Assembly: GCA_025055675.1 (NCBI GenBank)
Contig: JANWWT010000005.1
Span: 62,001-126,000 of the forward strand
Length of the DNA: 64,000 nt
DNA from: Pseudanabaenaceae cyanobacterium SKYG29
GTDB lineage: Bacteria; Cyanobacteriota; Cyanobacteriia; Pseudanabaenales; Pseudanabaenaceae
Reading direction: 5' to 3'
Shown here: piece after piece, positions 8,335 through 17,260 of the stretch
Layout: each line of letters starts with the position of its first letter
How positions within the stretch are numbered: the stretch's first letter is position 1
Notes under the pieces: model-generated
Told to the model about the DNA's origin: nothing
Seen by the model: the letters and a program-made list of their open reading frames with translations, nothing else
The model's database searches: none
Translations under genes and position numbers: made by a program

Positions 8335-9191
8335 GGAGAAGAGGTGAGTTGGTCGAGATAGCTGTAGAACTCGTCAATGGTAGCCAAATCTAGGAGTGCT
8401 TCACCCAGTAACTCTAACTGAGGAATGTCTAAGCCCTGTAGTTGCAACGATCGGTCTGGTGGTAATACCCCAAACTTTTTACTAATCTGTTTCTGTAGTA
8501 GCTGTAGTTCACCCACCTGTTGACCTTGCTGTAATCCTTCTCTCAATCCTTGCTCCCTTCCTCTCTGCAGGCTTTCCTGCTCCACCTCTTGCACTACCCT
8601 TGTTTTTCTGAGGTCATCCAAACTGAACATCTGCTCTATCTCCTTGCGACTCAATCTCGGAAATTTGTACAACAGTATCGTGCTCACAAAATCTAGTATA
8701 ACTTCATCCCTGGTCTTTGCCTGCAGGTCTCGTACCACCTCTTGCGCCCTACTCTCTGGACAAGTAATTAATTCCAACAACTGCCACTCTGGTGTTGACC
8801 TTTGCCACAACTCATCCAGATAAATGCGCCTTATCCTGCCACTACTAACCATCTCCTCCTCAACAGCAGATAACTGTTTCACATCTACAGCACGGGTGGG
8901 GAAAATAGGTACTGCTACCCAATCCTGACTAGTGTTCTGTTGGTTAAGGAAGAGAAAAATTTCACTCAAAAGTTGACGATAAAAGTTGGGATTGTATTGA
9001 AACTGCACCTCCACAAAATACAGAGGCAAATCATCAGTGGGCGGGGTGAAGATGCCATCAAAGCGAAATGCCTTTTCCTTGACTTCTACAGATGTGAATC
9101 TGTAGCCTGGGATGTAGTCCCGATCGAGCATTTGAAACAGCAGCTGTGGAAAGGTCTGCAGCAGGCGATAAAACAGAGTGTCAGTTTTCAC
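8331..9191 (-). CDS. Rpn-family (DUF2887) recombination-promoting nuclease/putative transposase
   Basis: 286 residues. It opens MKTDTLFYRLLQ and has FRFDGIFTPP and YFVEVQFQ, the PD-(D/E)XK core of the Rpn group (Asp, then ExQ). The C-terminal third is a Q/E-rich coiled coil (QRGREQGLREGLQQGQQ) as is usual in cyanobacterial DUF2887 proteins. E. coli RpnA-type relatives cut DNA and raise RecA-independent recombination; whether this one does is inferred. The GTG at 9191 is chosen because family members begin at exactly this motif. It starts 9 nt after the nrtD stop and so may be read through from the nitrate operon, in the place where narB often sits. Confidence 0.85.
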   Translation of the reverse strand: MKTDTLFYRLLQTFPQLLFQMLDRDYIPGYRFTSVEVKEKAFRFDGIFTPPTDDLPLYFVEVQFQYNPNFYRQLLSEIFLFLNQQNTSQDWVAVPIFPTRAVDVKQLSAVEEEMVSSGRIRRIYLDELWQRSTPEWQLLELITCPESRAQEVVRDLQAKTRDEVILDFVSTILLYKFPRLSRKEIEQMFSLDDLRKTRVVQEVEQESLQRGREQGLREGLQQGQQVGELQLLQKQISKKFGVLPPDRSLQLQGLDIPQLELLGEALLDLATIDEFYSYLDQLTSSP

Positions 9192-9200
9192 CCAGTCAGG

Positions 9201-10001
9201 TCATTCATGGTGGGCAAAGCGCTCATAGAGAAATTCTAAAATGTAGTTACGCAGACTGTAGTACTGAGGATTCTCCTGTAAACGGGCACGATTCCGTGGA
9301 CGACCGAAGGGAACAGTCAGAATTTCGCCAATTTGGGCAGCAGGTCCGTTAGTCATTAGCACAATCCGATCGCTCAAATACAAAGCCTCATCTATATCAT
9401 GGGTGATCATCATGACTGTAATTTGTTGGTTACGCCAGATTTTCAGTAGTTCATCCTGCAGTTCTTCTTTGGTAATGGCATCTAGGGCACCAAAGGGTTC
9501 ATCGAGAATGAGGACTTCGGGGCGAATAGCCAGAGCACGAGCGATCGCTACTCTTTGTTTCATACCCCCTGACAGTTGGGCCGGATATTTCTGGGCTGCT
9601 TCCTGTAGTCCCACTAGCTCTAGGTGTTCATAGACAATGCTCCGTCTTTTGTTTTTGGTGAGGTCAGGAAATACTGCTTTGACGGCAAGGTCGATGTTCT
9701 GATAGGCAGTCAGCCAAGGCAAGAGGGAATAGTTTTGGAAGACCACCATCCGATCGGGACCTGGAGCAGTGATGGGACGATCGTTGATATAAACTACCCC
9801 ACTAGTGGGTTGGGTAAACCCAGCTACCATGTTCAGCAGTGTTGTTTTGCCACAACCAGAGTGACCAACAATACAGAGAAATTCCCCTGTTTTGACTTCT
9901 AGGTTAATCTCAGCAAGAACTACGTTTTTACCATAGACTTTGGTGACATTTTCTATACGGATATGAGTGGTGGTGGCGGTAGGAATAGTGAGGGTTCGCA
10001 T
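9201..10001 (-). CDS. nrtD: Nitrate/nitrite ABC transporter ATPase NrtD
   Basis: About 266 residues. Walker A GHSGCGKTT, signature LSGGMKQRVAIARAL, Walker B VLILDEPFGALD, and the H-loop in THDIDEAL. It is the single-domain ATPase that pairs with NrtC to drive the NrtB channel. The ATG at 10001 is chosen over 10022 because AAAGGAG precedes it by 8 nt. Last transporter gene of nirA-nrtABCD, about 30 nt after nrtC. Confidence 0.93.
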   Translation of the reverse strand: MRTLTIPTATTTHIRIENVTKVYGKNVVLAEINLEVKTGEFLCIVGHSGCGKTTLLNMVAGFTQPTSGVVYINDRPITAPGPDRMVVFQNYSLLPWLTAYQNIDLAVKAVFPDLTKNKRRSIVYEHLELVGLQEAAQKYPAQLSGGMKQRVAIARALAIRPEVLILDEPFGALDAITKEELQDELLKIWRNQQITVMMITHDIDEALYLSDRIVLMTNGPAAQIGEILTVPFGRPRNRARLQENPQYYSLRNYILEFLYERFAHHE

Positions 10002-10030
10002 AATTATTTCTCCTTTAGACACAACAAAAA

Positions 10031-12007
10031 TTAGACAAGACTAACAGCCCGATAATCGATCGCCCGTCGAATGGGAAACTGCTCCAGATAACTGAGGGGT
10101 TCGTCAGCATTGAACTCAATGCCATCACTAAGGCTAAAACTACGCCGATCGGGTACGGTATCCGGTATTCCCAACTCCCTCGCTGCTTCAGCAAATACAT
10201 CAACTTGATAGGTCCGATGCACAACTTCCCACCAATTTTGGGGTAGGGGTGTAACTTCCCAGCGTGCCAGTTGCGTCAGCAGCCATACCCCTTCGCTGGG
10301 AGCAGGACAGTAGGATTGATCAACGTAGAATTGATGCAACCGATGGTAAATTTTTTCCGTCATTCGGCTAGGTGCAAGGGGCATTTTCAGAGGTTGAGTA
10401 AAGCCCTGGGCAAGCACCTCAGGAGCGACATCAAGGTAGGCTGTCAATAGAGTTAAGACTGTCTCCCGTTTTCTAACATCATCACAGTATTCACAAGCAG
10501 CGAGCAAAGCCTTTACCAAGGCAATTTGTTGTTCAGGTTGACTGACAGCCCAACCAGTATTCACTGCCAATACCTTCTCTGGATGACCATCCCAGATGTC
10601 TAAACTAGTACTCACGATCGTGCCCATACCTTCATGCACGGCATAGCTGTTCCAAGGTTGACCGACACAAAAACCATCAATATGCCCTGCCTGTAAGTGA
10701 TAAACCATTTGGGAGGGAGGAGCTACCACTAGTTCCACATCCCGATCGGGGTCAATGCCTGCCCTAGCTAGTTCGTAGCGCAACAACAGATTGTGCATAG
10801 ATGCTGTGTGGACTACACCAAAGACAAGACGGTGCTCCTTCCTGCGCTCAATGTATTCAGCTAAACTGAGGAAGTTCGTTACACCCTGGTCTATCAGTTT
10901 GTTACCAAAAGTGATGCCAATGCCGTTGCGACTGAGTACCAGGGGAACAGTTATGGAGGGCTGGGGCTGACCCGCTTGTAAACCAACCGCCAAGGCGATC
11001 GGTAAGGGTGCTAACATCTGTGCTGCCTGCAATCTGCCTGATGTGACTCCCTCGATGATCTCCGCCCAGCTATTCTCCCTAGACAATTCCACTTCTGCCA
11101 AGCCATATTTGGCAAACAACCCCAACTCCTTGGCTACCAACAGAGGAGCACAATCTGTCAAAGGAAGATAGCCGATCGTGACCTTCTCAGTTTCAACAGC
11201 AGGAGTCAAGACCACAGGGGCAGACCGCCGTTTTTGTTGGTGGAGAAAATCAACAATCTGTTGTCGTAAGGTGTAGTAGCTGGGGTGATTGACCACATCA
11301 TGACGATTGCGGGGACGGGGGAAAGGCACTCGCAAAATCTGCCCCACCCGTGCTGCCGGTCCATTGGTGAGCATGACCACCCGATCGGACAACAACAATG
11401 CCTCATCCACATCATGGGTGACCATCAGGCAAGTCATCTCGCTCTGCTGACAAACCGCCATCAACTCTTCTTGCAAACTCCCCCTAGTCAGAGCATCTAA
11501 TGCCCCGAAGGGTTCATCTAACAACAGAACTCTCGGTGTGATTGCCAAAGCCCGCGCGATCGCTACCCGCTGCTTCATCCCCCCTGATAACTGGATAGGG
11601 TACTTGTGGCGAGCTTCCCACAAATGCACGCTTTCTAAAGCTTTCTGGATACGTTGCCGGCGCTCTGTGGCAGAAATACGGGGAAAAACCGCCCTTACAG
11701 CCAACGCCACATTGCCATAGACCGTCTTCCACGGCAAGAGGGAGTAGTTTTGGAAAACCACCATCCGATCGGGACCTGGCTCCATCACCTGGCGACCTGC
11801 CATGACTACCCCCCCCACAGAAGGGCGCAGAAACCCTGCCACAATATTCAACAGCGTCGATTTACCACAGCCAGAGTGCCCCAACAGAGAAACGAATTCC
11901 CCTTCTCGCACTTCCAGATGAATATCCTTGAGGGCGGTGTAGGTCCTCCCATCCGGTAGAGGGAACACCATATCCACGTGGTCAATCTCAATCAACGGTT
12001 TTGTCAT
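10031..12007 (-). CDS. nrtC: Nitrate/nitrite ABC transporter ATPase fused to substrate-binding-like regulatory domain, NrtC
   Basis: 658 residues. The first ~255 form an ATPase (GHSGCGKST, LSGGMKQRVAIARAL, LLLDEPFGALD) very like NrtD. From about 280 on it resembles NrtA (TIGYLPLTDCAPLLVAKELGLF, then VVAPPSQMVYHLQAGHIDGFCVGQPW). In Synechococcus this cytoplasmic NrtA-like domain senses nitrogen status and allows ammonium to stop nitrate uptake; the same role is inferred here. The two-domain form is specific to nitrate (NrtC) and bicarbonate (CmpC) transporters; the nirA neighbour favours nitrate. Confidence 0.95.
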   Translation of the reverse strand: MTKPLIEIDHVDMVFPLPDGRTYTALKDIHLEVREGEFVSLLGHSGCGKSTLLNIVAGFLRPSVGGVVMAGRQVMEPGPDRMVVFQNYSLLPWKTVYGNVALAVRAVFPRISATERRQRIQKALESVHLWEARHKYPIQLSGGMKQRVAIARALAITPRVLLLDEPFGALDALTRGSLQEELMAVCQQSEMTCLMVTHDVDEALLLSDRVVMLTNGPAARVGQILRVPFPRPRNRHDVVNHPSYYTLRQQIVDFLHQQKRRSAPVVLTPAVETEKVTIGYLPLTDCAPLLVAKELGLFAKYGLAEVELSRENSWAEIIEGVTSGRLQAAQMLAPLPIALAVGLQAGQPQPSITVPLVLSRNGIGITFGNKLIDQGVTNFLSLAEYIERRKEHRLVFGVVHTASMHNLLLRYELARAGIDPDRDVELVVAPPSQMVYHLQAGHIDGFCVGQPWNSYAVHEGMGTIVSTSLDIWDGHPEKVLAVNTGWAVSQPEQQIALVKALLAACEYCDDVRKRETVLTLLTAYLDVAPEVLAQGFTQPLKMPLAPSRMTEKIYHRLHQFYVDQSYCPAPSEGVWLLTQLARWEVTPLPQNWWEVVHRTYQVDVFAEAARELGIPDTVPDRRSFSLSDGIEFNADEPLSYLEQFPIRRAIDYRAVSLV

Positions 12008-12016
12008 AGCTACCCC

Positions 12017-12856
12017 CTAGTTGTCAGCACCCTTAGTGAGCAATCTGGCTACCCAAGCGACCATCCGATCGAGGCACAAGCCCACCAACCCCACGTACAC
12101 CACCGCAATCACAATTTCACTAATTAGAGAACTATTCCAGGCATCCCAGATAAAGAAGCCAATGCCCACACCCCCAATCAACATCTCTGCCGCCACGATC
12201 GCTAGCCAGGACAAGCCAATACCAATCCGCAAACCCGTAAACACGTAGGGAATTGTTGCTGGGACAAGGATATGCAGGAAATAGTCCACCTTTGACAAAC
12301 GCAGCACCCTTGCCACATTGCGGTAATCCTGGGGCACCTGCTGCACACCCACGATCGTGTTGATGATGATGGGCCAAATCGCCGTGATAAAGATGACAAA
12401 AATAGCAGCAGGTTCATTATCTTTGAAAGCAGCCAGGGAAATCGGCAGCCAGGCGAGGGGGGGGACGGGACGCAAAACCTGCAGAATCGGATCAAACGCA
12501 TCGTAGAGGAGGGGGCTAGCCCCAACTACCATACCCACTGCCACGCCCACGATCGCCGCCAGGGAAAAGCCCATAGCTACCCGCTTCAAGCTGAACAAAA
12601 TTTGCCAGCCAATACCTGCATCATTACCAGTGCCGCGATAGAAGGGATTAAAAATCAGTTGCTTTGTCTCCTCAAACACGGTAGTGGGAGCAGGCAACTT
12701 AATGATGCCCGCGTTTGTCAACATTTGCCAAATCAGGAGAAAGAGAGCTACCCCCACCAAACCCAGGAATAACTTCCGTAACACCTGCACTGCTGCCAGT
12801 TGCTGCAACTTGCTCAGCCAAGGGTTCCCTCTCCTAGTCGTCAATGCTCTTGTCAT
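12017..12856 (-). CDS. nrtB: Nitrate/nitrite ABC transporter permease NrtB
   Basis: 279 residues with six membrane segments. It carries the EAA loop of the permease family near GVQQVPQDYRNVARVL, where the ATPases dock, and the conserved FDPILQVLRPVPPLAWLPISL stretch of the Ssu/Tau/Nrt permeases. It forms the inner-membrane channel for nitrate taken from NrtA. Start ATG 12856 lies 2 nt after the nrtA stop; the nrtC start is 9 nt downstream, so all are co-translated. Confidence 0.94.
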   Translation of the reverse strand: MTRALTTRRGNPWLSKLQQLAAVQVLRKLFLGLVGVALFLLIWQMLTNAGIIKLPAPTTVFEETKQLIFNPFYRGTGNDAGIGWQILFSLKRVAMGFSLAAIVGVAVGMVVGASPLLYDAFDPILQVLRPVPPLAWLPISLAAFKDNEPAAIFVIFITAIWPIIINTIVGVQQVPQDYRNVARVLRLSKVDYFLHILVPATIPYVFTGLRIGIGLSWLAIVAAEMLIGGVGIGFFIWDAWNSSLISEIVIAVVYVGLVGLCLDRMVAWVARLLTKGADN

Positions 12857-12858
12857 AG

Positions 12859-14157
12859 TTATGCCTTCAATTGCTTGATTTTCAACTTCGCTAAATATTC
12901 TTCTGGTTTCTCAGGATCAAACACCACGCCATCAAAGAATCTCTCCTTGCCACGGGAAGTGGAAGCCGGAATCTGTCCCTTGGGAATGTTGAGAGCCTTA
13001 GCTGCTTCCCGCCACAGGTCTTCCCTGTTAACTGCCTTTATCAAAGCTTTGGTGTCAGTGTCCGCTTTGAAGTAGCCCCAGCGAATGTTTTCTGTCAAAA
13101 ACCACAGTTCATGGGTGGGGAAGGGATAGGAAGCGAAATCTCGCCAGTACTTCTGCATGAGGTTTTTATCCTCAAAGACCCTACCATTGCCAAAATCGAA
13201 CTTGCCCAGGGAGCGATCGATAATATCTTCATAGGGTGCCTTCAACCAGTTTCTATCCGAGAGAATGCGGCACATCTCTGGTTTGTTCTCATCCTTATCA
13301 CACCACCTTTGGGCATCAAGGATCGCCATCAAGATTGCTTTGGTTGCCTTGGGATATTTGTCCACCCAATCAGCCCGCATGGTAAAGCTCTTTTCCGGAT
13401 GGTCTTTCCAGATTTCCCCTGTAGTAGCCACGTTGAACCCTACCTTCTGGTTTACTGTCTGCAGCGGCCAAGGCTCACCCACACAGAAAGCATCCATCGT
13501 GCCCGTCTTCACATTGGCAACCATCTGGGGCGGAGGCACAACGATCGTAGAAACTTCCTTAGTGGGATCAATGTCTGCTGCTGCCAACCAATAACGCACC
13601 CACATATCGTGGGTACCGCCTGGGAAAGTCATAGCCACCTTGACTTCTTTCCCCTGCGCCCGCTTCTTGGCAAATACCTCCTTGAGGGGTCTTGCGTTCA
13701 AACCTACCTTCAACCCCTTGTACTCGTTGGATAAACTGATTCCCTGCCCGTTGAGGTTCAATCTTGCCAAGATGTAGAGAGGTACTTTCTTGCCCCCCGT
13801 GACGATGCCAGCACTAATTAGGTAAGGCATGGGTGTGAGAATATGAGCCCCATCGATACCTCCTCCTTCTGAACCCAGCACCAGGTTGTCTCTGGTGACT
13901 CCCCAAGATGCCTGCTTGACTACCTCCACGTCGGGCATGCCGTATTTAGCAAAATAACCCTTAGCCTTGGCAATGATGAGGGGAGCGGCATCAGTGAGAG
14001 CAATGAACCCCAGCTTAGCCTTGGTGACTTCGGGGGTATCGGCTGAGGCGACAAACAGCGAGCTTTGGCTGAGGGCTTCCCCTCCTTTACCAGCTAGGAC
14101 AGTGACGGCGGTACTGCTAGCACCTAGGATAAATTGTCTTCTGGTTGTGTTTTTCAT
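12859..14157 (-). CDS. nrtA: Nitrate/nitrite-binding protein NrtA
   Basis: 432 residues, the periplasmic solute-binding protein of the nitrate transporter. It starts with a twin-arginine type leader (TTRRQFILG, Arg6-Arg7) followed by a hydrophobic stretch. Conserved binding-site regions seen: GFIALTDAAPLIIAKAKGYF, PGGTHDMWVRYWLAA, and MDAFCVGEPWP. Known cyanobacterial NrtA proteins are lipoproteins with a lipobox cysteine; none is present in the first 60 residues here, so it may be free in the periplasm or held by the uncut leader. Starts 28 nt after nirA with CAGTATG context and a GGAGGAACAGT ribosome site. Confidence 0.94.
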   Translation of the reverse strand: MKNTTRRQFILGASSTAVTVLAGKGGEALSQSSLFVASADTPEVTKAKLGFIALTDAAPLIIAKAKGYFAKYGMPDVEVVKQASWGVTRDNLVLGSEGGGIDGAHILTPMPYLISAGIVTGGKKVPLYILARLNLNGQGISLSNEYKGLKVGLNARPLKEVFAKKRAQGKEVKVAMTFPGGTHDMWVRYWLAAADIDPTKEVSTIVVPPPQMVANVKTGTMDAFCVGEPWPLQTVNQKVGFNVATTGEIWKDHPEKSFTMRADWVDKYPKATKAILMAILDAQRWCDKDENKPEMCRILSDRNWLKAPYEDIIDRSLGKFDFGNGRVFEDKNLMQKYWRDFASYPFPTHELWFLTENIRWGYFKADTDTKALIKAVNREDLWREAAKALNIPKGQIPASTSRGKERFFDGVVFDPEKPEEYLAKLKIKQLKA

Positions 14158-14185
14158 ACTGTTCCTCCTTCTCTAGTCTTGTGAG

Positions 14186-15718
14186 TTAAGCTACTTGTTC
14201 TACTGCTGTCACTCTGGGACGAGCACCAAACTGTTCAATCAAAATTTCTTTGAGTACCTCCAACAGGTCGTCACAGGGGATAGCTTTGCGAACACAGGTG
14301 CCTAGTTGAGCATCTTTGCCCACTTTGCCACCCATATATAGGTCAACGCCGTCTACCACCTGACCATTCTTTCTAGCTTTAGTCCCCATCAAGCCAATAT
14401 CAGCAACCTGAGGCTGCCCACAGGAGTTAGGGCAACCAGTCCAGTGAATCCGCACAGGACGGGGCAATTCCAGGAGGGCATCTAGTTGCCTGGCTAATTC
14501 TATCGCCCGTTGTTTGGTCTCGATGATAGCAAAGTTACAAAATTGTGCGCCTGTACAGGAAACTACGGCTCGTTCTAAGGGCAGAGGATTGATAGAAAAC
14601 TTCTGTAACAGCGGCTCAGCGAGGAAATCTGCTAGTTTTTCATCGGGGATATGGGGAATGATAGCGTTTTGTTCGACAGTGAAGCGCACCTCCCCCTGTC
14701 CATACACTTCTGCCAAGCGGGCAAATTCAAATAAATCCCTCGCTTGCAATCTGCCTACAGGGACATGCATGCCCACATAGTTCAATCCTGGCTGCTTTTG
14801 TTTGTAAACACCAATGTGATCCCGCTTTTCCCAATCGATCGCATCATGTTCTGCTGCTGTGAGCAAAGGAAATGAGAGTTTAGCTTGTACTGCTGCCCGA
14901 AACTTCTCAATCCCCCATTCATCAATCAGCCACATCAAACGTGCCTTCTGGCGATTTTCTCTGAGTCCGTGGTCACGAAATATTTCTACGACAGCGCGGG
15001 ATAGTTCTATCACCTGCCGATCGGGAGTCACCCAGGCATGCAAAGGAATTGCCGCTGCACATCTTTTAGAGGAGAAAAAGCCCCCCACTAAAACATTGAA
15101 CCCTAAAATCCCCTCTCTGTAGGCAGGCACAAAGGCTAAGTCATTGATTTCCGCATGCACGGAATTGTCTCTTCCCCCCTCGATCGCTATGTTGAATTTG
15201 CGGGGCAGGTTAGTAAATTCAGGATTACCCTGACCATTGTTGGTCAACATAGCCTGCAATTCGTACAGTAGGGGGCGGGTGTCAATTAGTTCGTCAGCAC
15301 AAATTCCTGCTACCGGTGACCCCGTTAGGTTACGCACATTGTCCATCCCCGACTGCACAGAAGTTAAACCACATCCCTCTAATTTAGAGAGAATTTCTGG
15401 CAAGTCTTCGATCACAATCCCCCTTAGCTGAATGTTTTGGCGGGTAGTAATATCAGCACTGCCTTCCTCACCATAACGATCGATGATTTCTGCCAGTGTG
15501 CGCAGCTGTTGACTAGTGGCAATACCATTAGGCAGTCGCAGCCGCATCATAAACCGACCAGGAGTAACAGGACGAAAAAACACCCCTAGCCACTTTAAAC
15601 GCACCTCTAGGTCATCTTTGGGAATCTGCTCCCAGCCCATCTGGGCAAACTGAGCAATCTCCTCCTTGACCTTCAGTCCGTCTTTCTCCTGTTTGATTTT
15701 TTCAAATTTATTGCTCAT
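14186..15718 (-). CDS. nirA: Ferredoxin-nitrite reductase NirA
   Basis: 510 residues. It reduces nitrite to ammonium with six electrons from ferredoxin, using siroheme and a [4Fe-4S] cluster. The cluster/siroheme cysteines appear as CTGAQFCNFA and CPNSCGQ. The substrate-side arginines lie in ITTRQNIQLRG and SGMDNVRNLTGSPVAGI. Length and order match plant and cyanobacterial NirA. First gene of the nitrate operon; its promoter has a perfect NtcA box (15776-15789), so it should be switched on by nitrogen limitation. The start codon ATG 15718 has only a weak ribosome site. Confidence 0.96.
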   Translation of the reverse strand: MSNKFEKIKQEKDGLKVKEEIAQFAQMGWEQIPKDDLEVRLKWLGVFFRPVTPGRFMMRLRLPNGIATSQQLRTLAEIIDRYGEEGSADITTRQNIQLRGIVIEDLPEILSKLEGCGLTSVQSGMDNVRNLTGSPVAGICADELIDTRPLLYELQAMLTNNGQGNPEFTNLPRKFNIAIEGGRDNSVHAEINDLAFVPAYREGILGFNVLVGGFFSSKRCAAAIPLHAWVTPDRQVIELSRAVVEIFRDHGLRENRQKARLMWLIDEWGIEKFRAAVQAKLSFPLLTAAEHDAIDWEKRDHIGVYKQKQPGLNYVGMHVPVGRLQARDLFEFARLAEVYGQGEVRFTVEQNAIIPHIPDEKLADFLAEPLLQKFSINPLPLERAVVSCTGAQFCNFAIIETKQRAIELARQLDALLELPRPVRIHWTGCPNSCGQPQVADIGLMGTKARKNGQVVDGVDLYMGGKVGKDAQLGTCVRKAIPCDDLLEVLKEILIEQFGARPRVTAVEQVA

Positions 15719-15747
15719 ACAAGACGCAACAGGAAACTATGCACACC

Positions 15748-15789
15748 ATTCTGGGCTTCGTCAATATTGCAATTTGTAAACTTAGCTAC
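15748..15789 (-). promoter_or_regulatory. NtcA-activated promoter of nirA-nrtABCD
   Basis: GTA-N8-TAC is perfect at 15776-15789 (palindromic, so readable on either strand). On the minus strand CAGAAT follows after exactly 22 nt (15748-15753), a fit to the -10 element of class II NtcA promoters, where the box is centred near -41.5. Transcription would begin near 15741 and leave a leader of about 20 nt before nirA. The box and spacing are seen; NtcA control is family knowledge. Confidence 0.85.
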
Positions 15790-15802
15790 TTTTTCTGAGT
15801 TC

Positions 15803-15843
15803 CTATACAGTTTTTGCATAGAAACAATTACTATCTTGTATAG
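15803..15843. promoter_or_regulatory. Inverted repeat upstream of the NtcA box (candidate LysR-type/NtcB site)
   Basis: CTATACAG (15803-15810) and TTGTATAG (15836-15843) are inverted with one mismatch, separated by 25 nt. They lie 14-54 bp upstream of the NtcA box relative to nirA. NtcB, a LysR-type regulator, acts upstream of NtcA at nirA in other cyanobacteria; assigning this repeat to it is inference. The rest of 15844-16019 is A/T-rich with no further feature recognised. Confidence 0.35.
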
Positions 15844-16025
15844 ACAGTAAAATTAACCCTAACCAACCAGTGGAGCAGCAACTTTAGGACTTCCTGGGCG
15901 ATTTTTCCACCGTTTGTCTATGCCTTTGTTGAATTAGTGAATTAGAGTGGATAGCAAAGGTAAAATTTCATATTTATATTTCTAGCCTTTGTGGTTTATC
16001 CTAGTTTTATGGGGAGACAGTGACT

Positions 16026-16582
16026 ATGACGATCGGGCATAAACAGATTAAGCCACTTACCCTAGAGGAGTTTTTAGCTCTACCTGAAACGGAGCCTGCT
16101 AGTGAATTTATTGCGGGTGAAATTTTTCTTAAACCCATGCCCAAGTTGCACCATAGCACTTTACAGATGCAAATTGCTACCGCTATCAATTGTATTGCTA
16201 AACCTGCTAAGTTAGCTTTGGCTTTTCCTGAGTTACGGTGCAACTTCGCTAATGTCTCGATCGTGCCTGACCTTGTTGTTCTACGATGGGAAAATATCCC
16301 TTTCCAGGCGGATGGTACAGTTGCTGATGTTGTCACCTCTGTACCCGATTGGTTGATTGAAATTCTAGCGCCAGAACAATCACCGCTAAGATTGATGAAC
16401 AAAATTGGCATTGCTATCACTAATGGGTCAGAGTTAGGCCAGCTAGTGATTCCCCATCGACTTATACGAGCGATGATATTTCAGAAATGAAGGCGGGTAA
16501 CGATCGTTTGCCTGTACTTGATGTATTATCAGATTGGCAGGTAACGGTAGCGGATATTTTTCAGTTTTTATTGTTGCAGTAG
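16026..16582 (+). pseudogene. Uma2-family putative endonuclease gene, frameshifted near the 3' end
   Basis: Uma2 (DUF820) proteins are PD-(D/E)XK-like and about 185-190 residues. This frame has the family pattern (LTLEEFLALPET, FIAGEIFLKPMPKLHHSTLQ, SIVPDLVVL, WLIEILAPEQS) but stops at 16490 after MIFQK. The expected tail, GNDRLPVLDVL to [13 protein letters not shown], continues in another frame to a stop at 16580-16582. So a one- or two-base indel lies around 16470-16495. ATG 16026 is preferred to GTG 16020 because GGGGAG then has good spacing. It may still make a truncated protein. Confidence 0.75.
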
Positions 16583-16592
16583 GAGGGAAATA

Positions 16593-17012
16593 ATGTTGTT
16601 TAGTCTGACAACAGAACCGATCGTGCCTGAGCAGTTAATGCCAAAACTGGAGCATCATGGGGCAGGAGCTTGTGTTACTTTTGCGGGGTGGGTACGCAAC
16701 CATAATGACGGCAAAGAAGTTTTAGCTCTGGAATACGAAGTTTATCGAGAATTAGCCCTCAAAGAAGGTGAAAGAATTGTACAGGAGGCAGTGGCTAAGT
16801 TTTCCTTGTATGGGGCTATTGCTTGTCATCGTTACGGCAGGTTAGAGCTAGGAGAAATAGCAGTGTGGGTAGGTGCTACATCCACCCATCGCAAGGAAGC
16901 TTTTCAAGGTGCTGCTTACATTATCGATGAAATTAAACATCGTCTGCCAATCTGGAAGAAAGAACATTATAAAAATGCTCCTGCCACTTGGGTATTATGC
17001 TGTCATCACTAA
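16593..17012 (+). CDS. moaE: Molybdopterin synthase large subunit MoaE
   Basis: 139 residues. MoaE holds the active site of molybdopterin synthase, which moves two sulfurs from MoaD thiocarboxylate to cyclic pyranopterin phosphate. Signatures seen: [16 protein letters not shown] near the start, [10 protein letters not shown], and PIWKKEHY with the catalytic lysines near the C-terminus. ATG follows AGGAGG by 7 nt. It converges on moaD with a 4-nt overlap, so the two subunits of one enzyme are made from opposite strands. Confidence 0.96.
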   Translation: MLFSLTTEPIVPEQLMPKLEHHGAGACVTFAGWVRNHNDGKEVLALEYEVYRELALKEGERIVQEAVAKFSLYGAIACHRYGRLELGEIAVWVGATSTHRKEAFQGAAYIIDEIKHRLPIWKKEHYKNAPATWVLCCHH

Positions 17013-17260
17013 CCCCCCGCCACAGGTGGAATAAAAACAATGTGATCACCTGGCTTAATTGCATGAGTTAGGTCAGCAAATTCATCATTAACTGCTACTT
17101 TCAGTTGGCTAAGACATAGGGAAAACTGGTATTCCTGTTGCAACTCCTGATATAGCTCTTCACAAGTGCTTGCCTCTGTGATCCGACTTTCTTCAGAAAT
17201 GCCAGTCCGATCGCGCAGATGGGCAAAGTATGTCAATTTGATAGTTTTAGAGTTGGACAT
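17009..17260 (-). CDS. moaD: Molybdopterin synthase sulfur carrier subunit MoaD
   Basis: 83 residues with the beta-grasp fold of ThiS/MoaD and the required C-terminal Gly-Gly (PPVAGG). The terminal glycine is adenylated and thiocarboxylated before the sulfur passes to the pterin in MoaE. The start overlaps the end of moaC-mobA by 14 nt, so it should be translationally coupled as the last gene of the moeA operon. Confidence 0.92.
   Translation of the reverse strand: MSNSKTIKLTYFAHLRDRTGISEESRITEASTCEELYQELQQEYQFSLCLSQLKVAVNDEFADLTHAIKPGDHIVFIPPVAGG

Noticed and set aside
9201-14157. Reading the transporter as the bicarbonate system CmpABCD
   Set aside because: CmpC and NrtC share architecture, but the operon starts with nirA and has a perfect NtcA box, which fits nitrate.
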